Positions 35,465-45,692 are shown, counted from the first letter of the stretch. The stretch: DNA of 64,000 nucleotides from Kordia sp965283645 (GCF_965283645.1 NZ_CBDIPG010000001.1:3162001-3226000), one strand, 5' to 3'. Notes: generated by a model from the letters alone, not told the origin. A program made the numbers and translations.

Positions 35465-36511
35465 ATGTCGAAACGTAAACTATATATTCTTGTTTTCATT
35501 CACCTGCTTTTTTGGGCATTGAACTATTTGTATATTACAAATGGGAACTTGACTTGGATGGGTTTTGATAACAATTCTGGTTCACTTGGTATTGCGTACG
35601 GTTATGGAATGTTTTTCAATGCATTTTTATGTTATATACAAGTATTTTGGCTAGTTCCTGCTTTTTTTATTAAACACAAAAAACTTACATTTTGGTTATA
35701 TTCGTTATTACTTTTATTCGTTATTACATTTTTTGAAACCTATTTGGATATTCAAACGCTCTTACATTTTGAAATTATTAATGTGCATGTTTCTAAATTG
35801 CTTATTGGTGCTTCTGTGTTTATTCAAAATCTGATTTTTCATGTTTTCTATAGTATTTTTGGCTTTTTCTATCATTTTTTATTCGCCTACAGAAATGCTG
35901 AACGTGCAAAACAAGAATTGCTAAAAGAAACACATCAAACAGAATTAAAATATTTAAAAGCACAACTTAATCCACATTTTCTATTTAATGGAATTAATAG
36001 TGTGTATCACTTGATTGGAAACAATAATAAATTAGCAAAAGATACCTTGTTGCAGTTTTCCGATTTGTTGCGTTATCAATTGTATGAAAGTAATGAAGCG
36101 TTTATCAATCTTGACAAAGAATTGGAATATGTATCACAGTATATCCGTTTGGAAGCCATCCGGAAAGGAGATGATATTTCACTTACGTACGATATTAATT
36201 TTGAAAGTTCTTCATTAAAAATTGCACCTTTACTGTTAACTCCATTTGTTGAAAATGCTTTTAAACATAACAGTCATTATGATGAAAGCGAAAAAAATAG
36301 TATTGAAATAAAAATACAAGAAGAAGAACAAAAATTAACGCTTTATGTAAATAATTCAACAGATATTGTTTCACAGCAACAACCGTTTGGCGGTGTTGGT
36401 TTGGCAAATGTAAAACGAAGATTAGATTTGTTATACCCAAATAAACATACACTTACACAAACAGAGGAAAATGGTTTTTACAAAGTGCATCTAATTATTG
36501 ATATTTCATGA
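35465..36511 (+). CDS. LytS-type sensor histidine kinase
   Basis: 348 aa. Four membrane segments occupy about residues 5-145, followed by a coiled linker and a His_kinase domain with the acceptor His in LNPHFLFNGINSVYHLI (about residue 174), and an ATP-binding part with PLLLTPFVENAFKHN (about 260-274). The G box is reduced to GGVGLANVKRRLDLLYP. It starts at the base after the hydrolase stop and overlaps the regulator by 4 nt (ATGA). Confidence 0.9.
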   Translation: MSKRKLYILVFIHLLFWALNYLYITNGNLTWMGFDNNSGSLGIAYGYGMFFNAFLCYIQVFWLVPAFFIKHKKLTFWLYSLLLLFVITFFETYLDIQTLLHFEIINVHVSKLLIGASVFIQNLIFHVFYSIFGFFYHFLFAYRNAERAKQELLKETHQTELKYLKAQLNPHFLFNGINSVYHLIGNNNKLAKDTLLQFSDLLRYQLYESNEAFINLDKELEYVSQYIRLEAIRKGDDISLTYDINFESSSLKIAPLLLTPFVENAFKHNSHYDESEKNSIEIKIQEEEQKLTLYVNNSTDIVSQQQPFGGVGLANVKRRLDLLYPNKHTLTQTEENGFYKVHLIIDIS

Positions 36512-37191
36512 ATGTATTGAATTGTATTATTATTGATGATGAACCGCTAGCACGCAAAGGATTGGTTACGTATTGTGACGATATTTCTTTTTTGAATGTT
36601 GTTGGTGTTTGTAAAAATGCACTTCAGGCAAATGATATTTTACACGAGCATGCTATAGATTTGATTTTTTTAGATATTAATATGCCAATTATGACAGGTT
36701 TACATTGGTTAAAAACGTTGACTTCTTCTCCTCTTGTTGTCATGACTACTGCGTATCCACAATATGCCTTGGAAAGTTTTTCGTATGAAGTTATTGATTA
36801 TTTGGTGAAACCAATTTCGTTTGATCGTTTTTTACAAGCGGTTAACAAAGCCTATCGCTTGACAAAAACTACAAAGGAAGATAACGTCTTTTTTGTAAAG
36901 AGTGATAAATCGTTAAAGAAGATTAAAATTGATGAGATTTTATTTTTGGAAGCAATGCAGAATTATGTGAAAATTATCACAACTACTGAAACGATAATTA
37001 CGCATACTACTTTGAAACAACTTCACGAATATTTGTCAGATCAGGTATTTATTCAAACACATAAATCGTATATCATTTCAAAAAAACATATATCGGAAAT
37101 TGAAGGAAGTCAAATTTTGATAGAAAATTATAAAATTCCAATCAGCGTACGTTTAAAAAAAGATGTTTTACACAACATTTTGAATTCGTAA
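36508..37191 (+). CDS. LytTR response regulator
   Basis: 227 aa. Receiver domain with CIIIDDEPLARKGL, phospho-acceptor Asp in LIFLDINMPIMTGLHWL and Lys in YLVKPIS. The LytTR DNA-binding domain follows at about 125-225 (EILFLEAMQNYVKIITT, FIQTHKSYIISKKHISEI). Cognate of the overlapping kinase; the targets are unknown but may include its own operon. Confidence 0.92.
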   Translation: MNVLNCIIIDDEPLARKGLVTYCDDISFLNVVGVCKNALQANDILHEHAIDLIFLDINMPIMTGLHWLKTLTSSPLVVMTTAYPQYALESFSYEVIDYLVKPISFDRFLQAVNKAYRLTKTTKEDNVFFVKSDKSLKKIKIDEILFLEAMQNYVKIITTTETIITHTTLKQLHEYLSDQVFIQTHKSYIISKKHISEIEGSQILIENYKIPISVRLKKDVLHNILNS

Positions 37192-37398
37192 GTATACGTT
37201 CATAAAAGTTTATTTTATAAAAGCTTTTTGTCGTTTTAACGCTGTTTTTAGTGCGTTTTGTGTAAAAGCAAACAACGTAGTTTTAAATTGCTTTATTTAG
37301 CGTTAAACAGCTTTATTTGCAGTCAATTTCAATACCTATTTTCAATTCCTTTTTCTATAAATATAAACATTCTCTATCGTTGATTTCTGAATAAAAAA

Positions 37399-37427
37399 AA
37401 TCCCGAGAATGTAACATTCTCAGGATT
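37399..37427 (-). terminator. Rho-independent terminator of the subtilase gene
   Basis: AATCCCGAGAATG pairs with CATTCTCAGGATT over 13 bp with one mismatch and a 3-nt loop. A run of Ts follows on the minus strand. Confidence 0.8.
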
Positions 37428-37457
37428 TTTAGAGTTTGGTTGGATTGGTATTATTTT

Positions 37458-40400
37458 TTAGTTGACGATTAATTTTTTCGTCACAGACTGATCACCTACT
37501 TTGATTTTTACAAAGTATAATCCTGTTCCGTATTTAGAAACATCTAAGCTTTGCTGTGCATTTGCATTAAAACGTGTTTCTTGTATTTTAGAAATTGATT
37601 GTCCTAAGCTGTTTAGTAATTCAATTTCGTATGTGTTTCCAATTGTTGTATTGATACTAATATTAACGTTGCTTTTTGCTGGGTTTGGATACATTGAAAT
37701 TGCGCTATCTAATACATTTTCTCCAACAGATAATGTACTTTCAATTGAGATATTATCTACAAATGTACTATTACTGTAATCGTTAATGTTTACAAATCTT
37801 ACTAAGATGTTATTTCCAACATATGGTGTTAAATCAATTATTTCTGTTCTCCAGTTTGCAGCACTGTTTGGTGCCCAAGCAGCATTTACATATGGTACAG
37901 TTGCTAAATCTAACGCATCTTTAAAATAGATTTCTGTAAAAGTAGCTCCACAATCAGTAGAAACTTCAACACGTAAAGCGTCGTTATAAGCATTTGACCA
38001 TTGTGCTTTCGCAAGATCAAATTTTAATTCGGCAGTTCCGTTAAAGTTTAAGTCAAAATATTCTGTTGTGAAAGCATCTTCTGCTCCTCTTGTTGTGTAG
38101 TTTGCACCATCAACAAAAGCTGCTATTGTTGGGTTTCCATCAATACCAACAACATTTGATTGTGATTCCCATGTTCTTGCTGCATCTGGGTTATCTAATA
38201 TCCAACTTTCTGGTACTACAGGGTTTACTTCAAACGATTCTATAAAATCAACAGTAGTTCCACTTACTTGTGCAAAGAAATCAAGTGATTTTTCATCATT
38301 AATTACATATTCGTCTCCAGATAATGATGTCCACACTTTTAATGTACTTGCTCCATTTCCAGATAGTGTTACTGGCGTAGAAAAGTTAAAAGTATTTGAC
38401 ATTCCTGTCATTAATGTTCCTGAATACATTTCTTGTACTACAGGTTCACTCCCAACTTGATAAGTAACCATAAAGTTTGTTTGTGGATCTGTACCACCAT
38501 TTTGTACTTCTACAGATACAATAATTGGGTCTGTACTACATATTGTTTCAAAATCAGAAGCTGTATTATTGATGGTTGTTACTGATAAATCTTTTGCTAA
38601 CGTACAGTTAAATAATCCTCCGCCTAAAAAATTTCTAGCATTGGTACGTAAACCAGACCATCCATTTCCTCCTTTTGCGCTTACAGCAAACCAAATTGGG
38701 TCAGCTGGATCAGCGATTGGGAATGTATGTGATGTTGTTGTTGAGTTTCCAATTACTTCCATGAATTTTTCTCCCAATATATATACATCGTATGACGTTG
38801 CACCTGTAACGGCATTCCATGTAATTGTTGCTTCTGTTGGACAAACCGACTGAATTACAACTCCAGTTACACGTTGCGCAATTGAGAAGTTTTCTGGACT
38901 TTGATCCGTTAAACTACCATTAGTTATTCTAACTATACACTGACCTGAAACATTGCCTGGTACTGTCCAAGTATAATTTCTGTTAGTTGATGGCAATGTT
39001 GCCATTGGAATCCAGCTAGTTCCGTTATCTACAGAGTATTCTAAAACAGTTGAACTTGTTGCATTGATAGCATCCCAGTGGATTATTTCTTGTGTTGCTG
39101 GTACAAATCTTTCTCCACCAATTGGATATGTTAATGTTAATCCGTCAGAGATAATTTCATATACTACATAATATTTTTGAGGTCCAACAGGAACGTTGAA
39201 TCCAGCAATATTAATGTTGTAAGTTCCAGCCACAGGATTGTCTATAGATACTTGCTCTACATTATTTAAACGATCAACTCCTCTACCTGCTGGTAAGTTT
39301 AATAAAGAAGCATTTGGTGTTGTATTTAACACCCATGGTTGGTGTGTTGTACTTGCTGGATCTGTTACAACTAAGTCTAAGTCGTTTACCAATGCTGGAG
39401 AAGCTCCTGGCGCTGCAGGTGTATCACTCCAGTATACCATAAAACGAACTTGCGTTGTGTTTGCTGGTACTGTAATTGAGTGGTTATTGTTTGCTCCTTG
39501 AGCTACAGTTGCGTCTAAGTAACGTCCGTCTTCAATAAGCATAGCCGCTCTAAGTCCATTTACTATTCCCCATCCAAAACTAAAATCAGGTCCTACATTT
39601 CCGTAGTCGTTAGCTGTATTTAGTAGTGTTGCTTTAATTAATGCTGATTCTGGGAAAGCGCCACCATTTAATCCTGCATATGCTTCGTATAACTGAGCAG
39701 AAACTCCTGCAATTGCAGGTGCTGAAAACGAAGTTCCTGAAGTAGCCGTCGTATACGTATTATTTTCAAGTGTTGTTGAAACATTACTACCATACGCAGT
39801 TATGTCTGGTTTGATACGACCATCTGCCGCAGGTCCACGACTACTAGAAGTGGCTCTTTGTCCATCGAAGAATGTATTTGCAGTTGCTATTACATTCTTT
39901 CCTTGTTTGTGTCCACCTGTAATATTTCCCCAACCTGCTCCAGCTCCGTATCCACAGTTACTCGTTCCTGAGTTCCCTGCTGAAAAAACGTGAAGTAGTG
40001 TTGGTATTGTGTTTGTTTGCGTATCTACTGTACGAGATGTTGTTGAATATCCTGCATTACATCCATCACCATAAGATGAGTTTGTAATTTGAACAGAACC
40101 ATTATTAATTAAATCAGTTGTTGCAGCATCTAAAAAAGATCCTACGTAATTTATAATATATGTGTCAGCGCCAGCTGCCATTCCTTTTTTTGTAGGGTCT
40201 AAGTTTGCTGCTCCTGATAATACTCCAGCAACTCTATCACCATGGGTTTGTCCAGTTCCTGAGGCAAAAGAGTTATCAATTCTTCCTTGGAAGTCAATGT
40301 GTGGTCCTACAATTCCATCGTCACGAACCATTACTCCAACTCCAGATCCAGTATAATGTCTACCACTTGGTGTTTGTGTATCAAGGTTAGAAGATCTATG

Positions 40401-41072
40401 TAAGCCTCTTCCTCTTGTATCTTCTTTTACTGGTGGTGGTGGAATTAATTCTAACCATTTTACAAATGGTTTTGCAGCAATTTGATCAATTTTTGCATAT
40501 GGAACAGCAATTTGAAGCATGCTATATCCTTTGTAATTTTCTAAAATGGTTACCGAACCAACTTTTTGCAATTCTTCAAATACGTATTGTTTGTTGATAA
40601 AATCATAGTGTTCTAAAGTAATTAACACATTGTTTCCTTGCATTGCATAGCTATCAATGTTGTTAAATTTAATTTGAGAAGACTTTTTGAAGTTGTTTTC
40701 TACAGGAATTATAGAGATTGCTCCTGATTGTTGTAAAAATGATACTTGTGTGTTTTTTGGGAAGTAGAAAAGATATGTTTGATCAGGGAAATACTCAATA
40801 AGTTTGAGGTCTCTAGATGCAAAGTCATCTTGAATTACTTGAGTCGGTGTTTGATTGAAACGAATCCAACCGAAGTATCCTTCATTAAATTTTGCCGATT
40901 CTGGCATAGAATTCCAGTTGAATGATGCAATATTGTTTGGCATCGTAATGACTTCATCCTGAAAATACACAGTATTTTGTGCCTTTACTACAGAACAATT
41001 TAAGAAAATTGCAGCCATTAATAAAGGAATGAAAGAACCTAGCACGTTCTTTACAAGGGTAATTTTTTTCAT
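37458..41072 (-). CDS. Secreted S8 (subtilisin) protease with T9SS sorting domain
   Basis: 1204 aa. After a signal peptide (ending about NCSVVKAQ) and a propeptide-like region, the subtilase domain has its triad at about Asp 249 (VMVRDDGIVGPHID), His 277 (HGDRVAGVLSG) and Ser 447 (SGTSFSAPAIAGVSAQL). A P-domain/fibronectin-like beta region follows, including SPALVNDLDLVVTDP and a long CBM-like part near 955-1110. The last 80 residues are a T9SS type A sorting domain (SMYPNPAKSNVNISI ... SVTKKLIVN). It is exported through the outer membrane and probably degrades external protein. Monocistronic. Confidence 0.93.
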   Translation of the reverse strand: MKKITLVKNVLGSFIPLLMAAIFLNCSVVKAQNTVYFQDEVITMPNNIASFNWNSMPESAKFNEGYFGWIRFNQTPTQVIQDDFASRDLKLIEYFPDQTYLFYFPKNTQVSFLQQSGAISIIPVENNFKKSSQIKFNNIDSYAMQGNNVLITLEHYDFINKQYVFEELQKVGSVTILENYKGYSMLQIAVPYAKIDQIAAKPFVKWLELIPPPPVKEDTRGRGLHRSSNLDTQTPSGRHYTGSGVGVMVRDDGIVGPHIDFQGRIDNSFASGTGQTHGDRVAGVLSGAANLDPTKKGMAAGADTYIINYVGSFLDAATTDLINNGSVQITNSSYGDGCNAGYSTTSRTVDTQTNTIPTLLHVFSAGNSGTSNCGYGAGAGWGNITGGHKQGKNVIATANTFFDGQRATSSSRGPAADGRIKPDITAYGSNVSTTLENNTYTTATSGTSFSAPAIAGVSAQLYEAYAGLNGGAFPESALIKATLLNTANDYGNVGPDFSFGWGIVNGLRAAMLIEDGRYLDATVAQGANNNHSITVPANTTQVRFMVYWSDTPAAPGASPALVNDLDLVVTDPASTTHQPWVLNTTPNASLLNLPAGRGVDRLNNVEQVSIDNPVAGTYNINIAGFNVPVGPQKYYVVYEIISDGLTLTYPIGGERFVPATQEIIHWDAINATSSTVLEYSVDNGTSWIPMATLPSTNRNYTWTVPGNVSGQCIVRITNGSLTDQSPENFSIAQRVTGVVIQSVCPTEATITWNAVTGATSYDVYILGEKFMEVIGNSTTTSHTFPIADPADPIWFAVSAKGGNGWSGLRTNARNFLGGGLFNCTLAKDLSVTTINNTASDFETICSTDPIIVSVEVQNGGTDPQTNFMVTYQVGSEPVVQEMYSGTLMTGMSNTFNFSTPVTLSGNGASTLKVWTSLSGDEYVINDEKSLDFFAQVSGTTVDFIESFEVNPVVPESWILDNPDAARTWESQSNVVGIDGNPTIAAFVDGANYTTRGAEDAFTTEYFDLNFNGTAELKFDLAKAQWSNAYNDALRVEVSTDCGATFTEIYFKDALDLATVPYVNAAWAPNSAANWRTEIIDLTPYVGNNILVRFVNINDYSNSTFVDNISIESTLSVGENVLDSAISMYPNPAKSNVNISINTTIGNTYEIELLNSLGQSISKIQETRFNANAQQSLDVSKYGTGLYFVKIKVGDQSVTKKLIVN

Positions 41073-41291
41073 GACAATTTTTATTAAGTTAATAGGTTTT
41101 AAAAAACATATGTTTTTAGTATTACCATTTTAAACAATCTTAAAAAAATAGGAATTAATTTCTAAGAGATTGCTAAAAAAGTAATTAGCTTGCTAATATA
41201 CTAATAAGTTTGCAAAAAAATGTTACGTTTTTTGAGGATGAAAACTCTTTTGTTATAGATTATATAAGATTTTTATAATGGATTTTGGTAT

Positions 41292-42593
41292 TTAATTTTC
41301 ATTCCAAAAATCTTTTGCTTTGTCCCAAAGTTCTTCACTACCTTCTTTGAGTTCTTTTCCAGCTTCATTGATTCCGTCTTCAGTAGTGAGTTTTTCTAGG
41401 TTTTTAATAAATTCTGTAGTTGCATCTATTTTTTCAAAAACAGCATCCGTATTATTAAATCCTTTTTCTTTCATAAGACGTCTCCAATTCAACTCCTTTA
41501 CTGTATTCCAAGTATATTTCATCACAATTTTACTTAGAAAGTATTTGTCATATACAGTGTTTAATACTTTACCTGATTCTCTATTTTTTAGGTAACCAAC
41601 CGCTTCATCAATTGATTTTTTCTCTTTGTCCGTAAGCATTTTGCTCTGTCGTAACTTTAGCAATGATGTAATTGCTTTTTCCGAATCTTCCTTTTTGAGA
41701 TGCAAATAGGTTTCAATTGCGAGTGTTAATTCTGTTTGCACACCTAAATGATTCATGATGTTTAGAAATGCTTGAAAATCTTCCAAAGCACCTTGCTCTT
41801 TTTCACCACCAATTCGTAACCGATCTATTCCGCGTAGTAGGTAATTTATACCTAAACTAAGGTCTTGTGCATTTTGTCTTGATATGTTTTTACCATATAA
41901 ATACCAATAGTAGTCTAAAAAGTCCGCAGTTCTACTTTTTTCAATGTAGTTGATGTTTTGTGTCAAGTCTGCTGCTGCTAAATAGGTCATTCCTTTTTCA
42001 AAAAATAACATGGCTCTAAACAATCGAAACACGCATTTTTCTTCACTTTCTGGAGCATTTTCTACATCTACTTTCGTAATTTCATACAATGCAATTTCTT
42101 TTCCTAAATCTCTAGAAAACATTGAAACCACTGAAAGAACTAAATGTTCAGTTGATTTTCTTAGCTTTATTTCTTCTTCGGGTGTAAGTTTTTTTTCAGG
42201 TGTGCCGCCTTTAAAAATTGAAGGTAAAATGTCTTCGTCTGTTTCTTTTATGTAATCTTTTATTTCTGTAAAATCCTTATAAACAGTTATATAATCTAAA
42301 GGAGATAGTTCATCATTTTCTATCTTTTTATCGTACATGTCATAAACATTTTGGATGTTTCCGAGCTTTTCTTTTACAGGCAATAATTCAGGATGATTAT
42401 CTTCGTTTATATCTTTAGCCTTGAACGTCATTTTCATGTATTTCCAAAATAATACTTTGTATGAATATACACTTTCTTCCAACTCTAATCGTTCTTTTTC
42501 AATAGGAGTGAGATTGTCATCTTCCAGAAAAGAACAACTATTTAATGAACATATAAAAGCTATAATGGTGATGTGGTAAAAGAAGTTTTTCAT
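41292..42593 (-). CDS. Hypothetical lipoprotein, mostly helical
   Basis: 433 aa from MKNFFYHITIIAFICSLNSCSF, a lipoprotein signal with Cys at 20; an upstream in-frame start is rejected. The mature protein is charged and helical throughout, with TPR-like spacing (MLFFEKGMTYLAAADLTQNINY, YLLRGIDRLRIGGEKEQG). The C-terminus is acidic (GINEAGKELKEGSEELWDKAKDF). No family recognised. It is separated from glnS by a terminator and so has its own promoter. Confidence 0.7.
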   Translation of the reverse strand: MKNFFYHITIIAFICSLNSCSFLEDDNLTPIEKERLELEESVYSYKVLFWKYMKMTFKAKDINEDNHPELLPVKEKLGNIQNVYDMYDKKIENDELSPLDYITVYKDFTEIKDYIKETDEDILPSIFKGGTPEKKLTPEEEIKLRKSTEHLVLSVVSMFSRDLGKEIALYEITKVDVENAPESEEKCVFRLFRAMLFFEKGMTYLAAADLTQNINYIEKSRTADFLDYYWYLYGKNISRQNAQDLSLGINYLLRGIDRLRIGGEKEQGALEDFQAFLNIMNHLGVQTELTLAIETYLHLKKEDSEKAITSLLKLRQSKMLTDKEKKSIDEAVGYLKNRESGKVLNTVYDKYFLSKIVMKYTWNTVKELNWRRLMKEKGFNNTDAVFEKIDATTEFIKNLEKLTTEDGINEAGKELKEGSEELWDKAKDFWNEN

Positions 42594-42640
42594 TCGGTTT
42601 TTGTTAACAAAGACAATATACAATTTTAAATAAAATCAAA

Positions 42641-42672
42641 AAAAAGGACGCACAATTTGTACGTCCTTTTCA
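42641..42672 (-). terminator. Rho-independent terminator of glnS
   Basis: AAAGGACG pairs with CGTCCTTT; the minus strand carries a T tract. It lies just after the glnS stop. Confidence 0.75.
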
Positions 42673-42694
42673 CTCTATTGAATAGCTTTTATTT

Positions 42695-44725
42695 TTATAC
42701 TTGTTTCGCTTCCGCGACTAACAATTCGTTTTTATCTTCTAATGCTTTTTCAATGAATTCGGCAATTTTTCCATTTCTTTCTTGTCCATTTTTAAGTAAA
42801 ACACCAAGCGTTAGCATTGCGGCAATGCGTGTTCCCGCTTTTTTAGCCGCTGTTGCAAATAATGGTTCTACGTCTTCATATGCAACTTTTTCGGCTAATG
42901 CCTGAATCTTTCCTTTGGCAATTTGTTGTTTTTCTTCAGGAAGATTTGTGTACTTTTTACCCAATTGTTTTATTTCTTCAATTGGCGGACGTTGGTGTTG
43001 TTGCTTTTGCTGTTTTGGCTGATTCTGTTGAACTTTTGGCTTTTGTTTTGCCCACGTATCACGCAAACCAACCGTTTTATTGAATACTAGTTTTTCGCTA
43101 GTCGTATCTTTGTCAACATTGAAATATCCTAAGCGTTGAAACTGAAAACGATCTTCAATTTTTGCTTCTTTTAGATACGGCTCAACATAGGCTTTTACAA
43201 TTTTTAAAGAGTTTGGATTTACAAACTCCATATAGTCTTTGTCTTTGTGACTGTCTGGCGCTTCATCAGAAAATAAACGATCATATACACGAACCTCAGC
43301 TTGTATAGCATGCGCAATAGAAACCCAATGTAAGGTTCCTTTTACTTTGCGTACACTAGCTTCTGTACCGCTTCCGCTTAAACTGTTTGCGTCATATGTA
43401 CAGTGAATTTCTGTAATGTTTCCATCCGCATCTTTGACGATGTTTTCTCCTTTGATGATGTATGCATTTTTTAGCCGTACTTCCTTTCCAAGTGTGAGTC
43501 TAAAGTATTTGCTTCCTGCATCTTCTTTGAAATCTTCACGTTCAATGTAGAGTTCTTTTGAAAACGGTACTTTATGACTTCCAGCATTTGCATCTTCCGG
43601 ATTGTTTTCTGCTTCTAACCATTCTTCTTTTCCATCAGGATAGTTGGTAATGACCAATTTTACAGGATCTAAAACCGCCATTACACGATTGGCAGTTTTG
43701 TTTAAGTCTTCTCTGATACAGAATTCTAACAACGAAACATCAATTACATTTTCGCGCTTAGCGACACCAACTGTATCAACAAATTTTTTGATCGCATTTG
43801 GTGTATAACCTCTTCGGCGTAAGCCAGATATTGTTGGCATACGTGGATCGTCCCAACCAGAAACGATGTTTTCTTCTACCAATTTGAGCAATTTACGTTT
43901 ACTCATGATGGTATAACTTAGGTTCAACCGTGCAAATTCGCGTTGTTTTGGTTGTAACGGATATGCTTCTTTACCATATTCGTATACGTGTTCTTTGAAC
44001 CAGTCATAGAGTTTACGATGTGGTTTAAATTCTAGTGAACACAAGGAATGTGATATTTGTTCGATATAATCACTTTCTCCATGTGTCCAATCGTACATTG
44101 GATATATACACCACTCGTCACCTGTACGATGATGGTGTGCAAACAGAATACGATACATGATAGGATCGCGCATGAGCATGTTTGGATCTTCCATGTCAAT
44201 TTTGGCACGTAATACATGTGTTCCGGCTTCAAATTTTCCATCTTTCATCCCTTGAAATAATTCCAAGTTTTCTGCAACGCTTCTATCTCTGTACGGACTA
44301 TTGGTTCCAACCTGCGTTGGTGTTCCTTTTTGTGCCGCCATTGCTTCCGAAGATTGCGAATCTACATAGGCTTTTCCATCTTTTATTAATTGAATCGTCC
44401 AATCGTATAATTTTTGAAAATAGTCAGAAGAGTAACATTCGTTTGCCCATTGATAGCCAAGCCAAGCAATATCGCGTTTGATGGCATCTACATATTCTTG
44501 TTCTTCTTTTGCAGGATTGGTATCGTCAAAACGAAGGTTTACTGGCGCGTTGTATTTTTCACCCAAACCAAAACTAATTCCAATAGCTTTGGTATGCCCA
44601 ATGTGTAAATATCCATTTGGCTCTGGTGGAAAACGAAAACGGAGTTTGTCTTTTGACATTCCGTTTGCCAAATCTTCTTCTATAATATGCTCAATAAAAT
44701 TGAGTGGTTTTGTTTCTTCTGTCAT
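42695..44725 (-). CDS. glnS: Glutaminyl-tRNA synthetase with C-terminal extension
   Basis: 676 aa. HIGH motif at residues 41-44 (PNGYLHIGHTKA), KMSKS motif as MSKRK near 275, and an anticodon-binding beta-barrel part to about 560. A Gln/Lys-rich linker (VQQNQPKQQKQQHQRPP) leads to an extra helical domain of about 100 residues (EEIKQLGKKYTNLPEEKQQ onward), longer than E. coli GlnRS. Such C-terminal (YqeY-like) extensions are usual in Bacteroidota GlnRS and may aid tRNA binding. It charges tRNA-Gln directly. Confidence 0.95.
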   Translation of the reverse strand: MTEETKPLNFIEHIIEEDLANGMSKDKLRFRFPPEPNGYLHIGHTKAIGISFGLGEKYNAPVNLRFDDTNPAKEEQEYVDAIKRDIAWLGYQWANECYSSDYFQKLYDWTIQLIKDGKAYVDSQSSEAMAAQKGTPTQVGTNSPYRDRSVAENLELFQGMKDGKFEAGTHVLRAKIDMEDPNMLMRDPIMYRILFAHHHRTGDEWCIYPMYDWTHGESDYIEQISHSLCSLEFKPHRKLYDWFKEHVYEYGKEAYPLQPKQREFARLNLSYTIMSKRKLLKLVEENIVSGWDDPRMPTISGLRRRGYTPNAIKKFVDTVGVAKRENVIDVSLLEFCIREDLNKTANRVMAVLDPVKLVITNYPDGKEEWLEAENNPEDANAGSHKVPFSKELYIEREDFKEDAGSKYFRLTLGKEVRLKNAYIIKGENIVKDADGNITEIHCTYDANSLSGSGTEASVRKVKGTLHWVSIAHAIQAEVRVYDRLFSDEAPDSHKDKDYMEFVNPNSLKIVKAYVEPYLKEAKIEDRFQFQRLGYFNVDKDTTSEKLVFNKTVGLRDTWAKQKPKVQQNQPKQQKQQHQRPPIEEIKQLGKKYTNLPEEKQQIAKGKIQALAEKVAYEDVEPLFATAAKKAGTRIAAMLTLGVLLKNGQERNGKIAEFIEKALEDKNELLVAEAKQV

Positions 44726-44830
44726 GAGAATTTTTGCTTCAACATATAAAACGGTAAAATTAGCGAATTAATTTGTAACAAAACTTTGTTTGTTGCTACT
44801 GATTTTATGAATCAAAAAACCAAAATTAGT

Positions 44831-45040
44831 ATGCAACATTCAAATTATTCTTGTCCAAAATGTACTAACAGAACCTATGTAGTAGGAGAGATGCGCGCTA
44901 CTGGCGGGCGTTGGTCTAAAATTTTTGATGTACAAAGCGCAAAGTTTACTTCTGTTTCGTGCGAACGTTGTTCGTATACCGAGTTTTATAAAGCTAAAAC
45001 AAGTGCTATTAGTAATATTTTTGATTTGTTTACGAATTAA
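44831..45040 (+). CDS. Small zinc-ribbon protein
   Basis: 69 aa from MQHSNYSCPKCTNRTYV. Two CxxC pairs (CPKC and CERC) form a zinc ribbon, and the sequence GEMRATGGRWSKIFDVQSAKFTSVSC is typical of the small YgiT/YiaD-unrelated ribbon proteins often annotated only as zinc ribbon. An upstream ATG at 44807 in the same frame is possible. It lies between glnS (divergent) and folB and may be co-transcribed with folB. Function unknown. Confidence 0.75.
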   Translation: MQHSNYSCPKCTNRTYVVGEMRATGGRWSKIFDVQSAKFTSVSCERCSYTEFYKAKTSAISNIFDLFTN

Positions 45041-45093
45041 TGTTTAGTTGTAATACTGTATTTTTGCCGCTTTAATCATTTATAATTTAAGAT

Positions 45094-45450
45094 ATGGGAA
45101 TTGTTCGTGTTACTAATTGTAAAGTATATGCTTACCATGGGTGTTTGGTAGAAGAGAGCAAAATAGGAAGTGAATACAGCGTTGATGTTTCTGTGAAAGC
45201 TGATTTACAACCTTCTGCAAAGAGTGATAATTTGCTTGAAACTGTTGATTATGTTCATGTGAATAAGATTATAAAAGAAGAAATGGCGATTCGTTCTGAA
45301 TTGTTAGAACATGTTGCCAAGCGTATTTTAGATCGAATTTTTGTTGAGATTACAATTGCTGAAGAAGCAACCGTAGCTGTTTCTAAGATAAATCCGCCAA
45401 TTGGTGGCAATGTAGAAATGGTGACGATAGAGATGTTGCAACGACGTTAA
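45094..45450 (+). CDS. folB: Dihydroneopterin aldolase
   Basis: 118 aa, full length. The FolB pattern is clear: VYAYHGCLVEESKIGSEYSVDVSV (residues 11-34), ETVDYVHVNKIIKEEM (about 49-64) and the C-terminal KINPPIGGNVEMVTIEML. It cleaves 7,8-dihydroneopterin to 6-hydroxymethyl-dihydropterin in folate synthesis. A -7-like TATTTTTG at 45059-45066 lies 27 nt before the ATG. Confidence 0.93.
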   Translation: MGIVRVTNCKVYAYHGCLVEESKIGSEYSVDVSVKADLQPSAKSDNLLETVDYVHVNKIIKEEMAIRSELLEHVAKRILDRIFVEITIAEEATVAVSKINPPIGGNVEMVTIEMLQRR

Positions 45451-45539
45451 TTACTTTTTCTAAGGTATAGAAAAAGAGATAAATAATAAACGTAAGATTT
45501 TCATATGTAACATTAAGGCTATTTAATGTTTCTTTTTTG

Positions 45540-45570
45540 TTGCATAAAATGGAAATTTGGTTAAATTTGC
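45540..45570 (+). promoter_or_regulatory. Bacteroidota sigma-A promoter of tRNA-Cys
   Basis: TTTG, 19-nt spacer, then TAAATTTG, matching the -33/-7 consensus of the phylum. The start site should fall a few bases before the tRNA 5' end. Confidence 0.7.
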
Positions 45571-45580
45571 ATCAATAATG

Positions 45581-45651
45581 GCGTCGTGGCCGAGTGGCTA
45601 GGCAGAGGTCTGCAAAACCTTGTACAGCGGTTCGAATCCGCTCGACGCCTC
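45581..45651 (+). tRNA. tRNA-Cys (GCA)
   Basis: 71 nt. Acceptor stem GGCGTCG/CGACGCC with discriminator T, as expected for tRNA-Cys. Anticodon loop CTGCAAA with GCA at 45613-45615, anticodon stem GAGGT/ACCTT, T arm AGCGG-TTCGAAT-CCGCT. The CCA end is not encoded. Confidence 0.97.
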
Positions 45652-45660
45652 TACAAAAAA

Positions 45661-45692
45661 CTAAACCTTCTGATATTCAGAAGGTTTTTTTA
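45661..45692. terminator. Bidirectional terminator between tRNA-Cys and lysE-like gene
   Basis: AAACCTTCTGA pairs perfectly with TCAGAAGGTTT over a 3-nt loop, with T tracts on both sides for the two convergent transcripts. Confidence 0.85.

Noticed and set aside
39238..40597. Several plus-strand frames opposite the subtilase gene
   Set aside because: They lie wholly inside a well-supported coding sequence with an intact catalytic triad and sorting domain.
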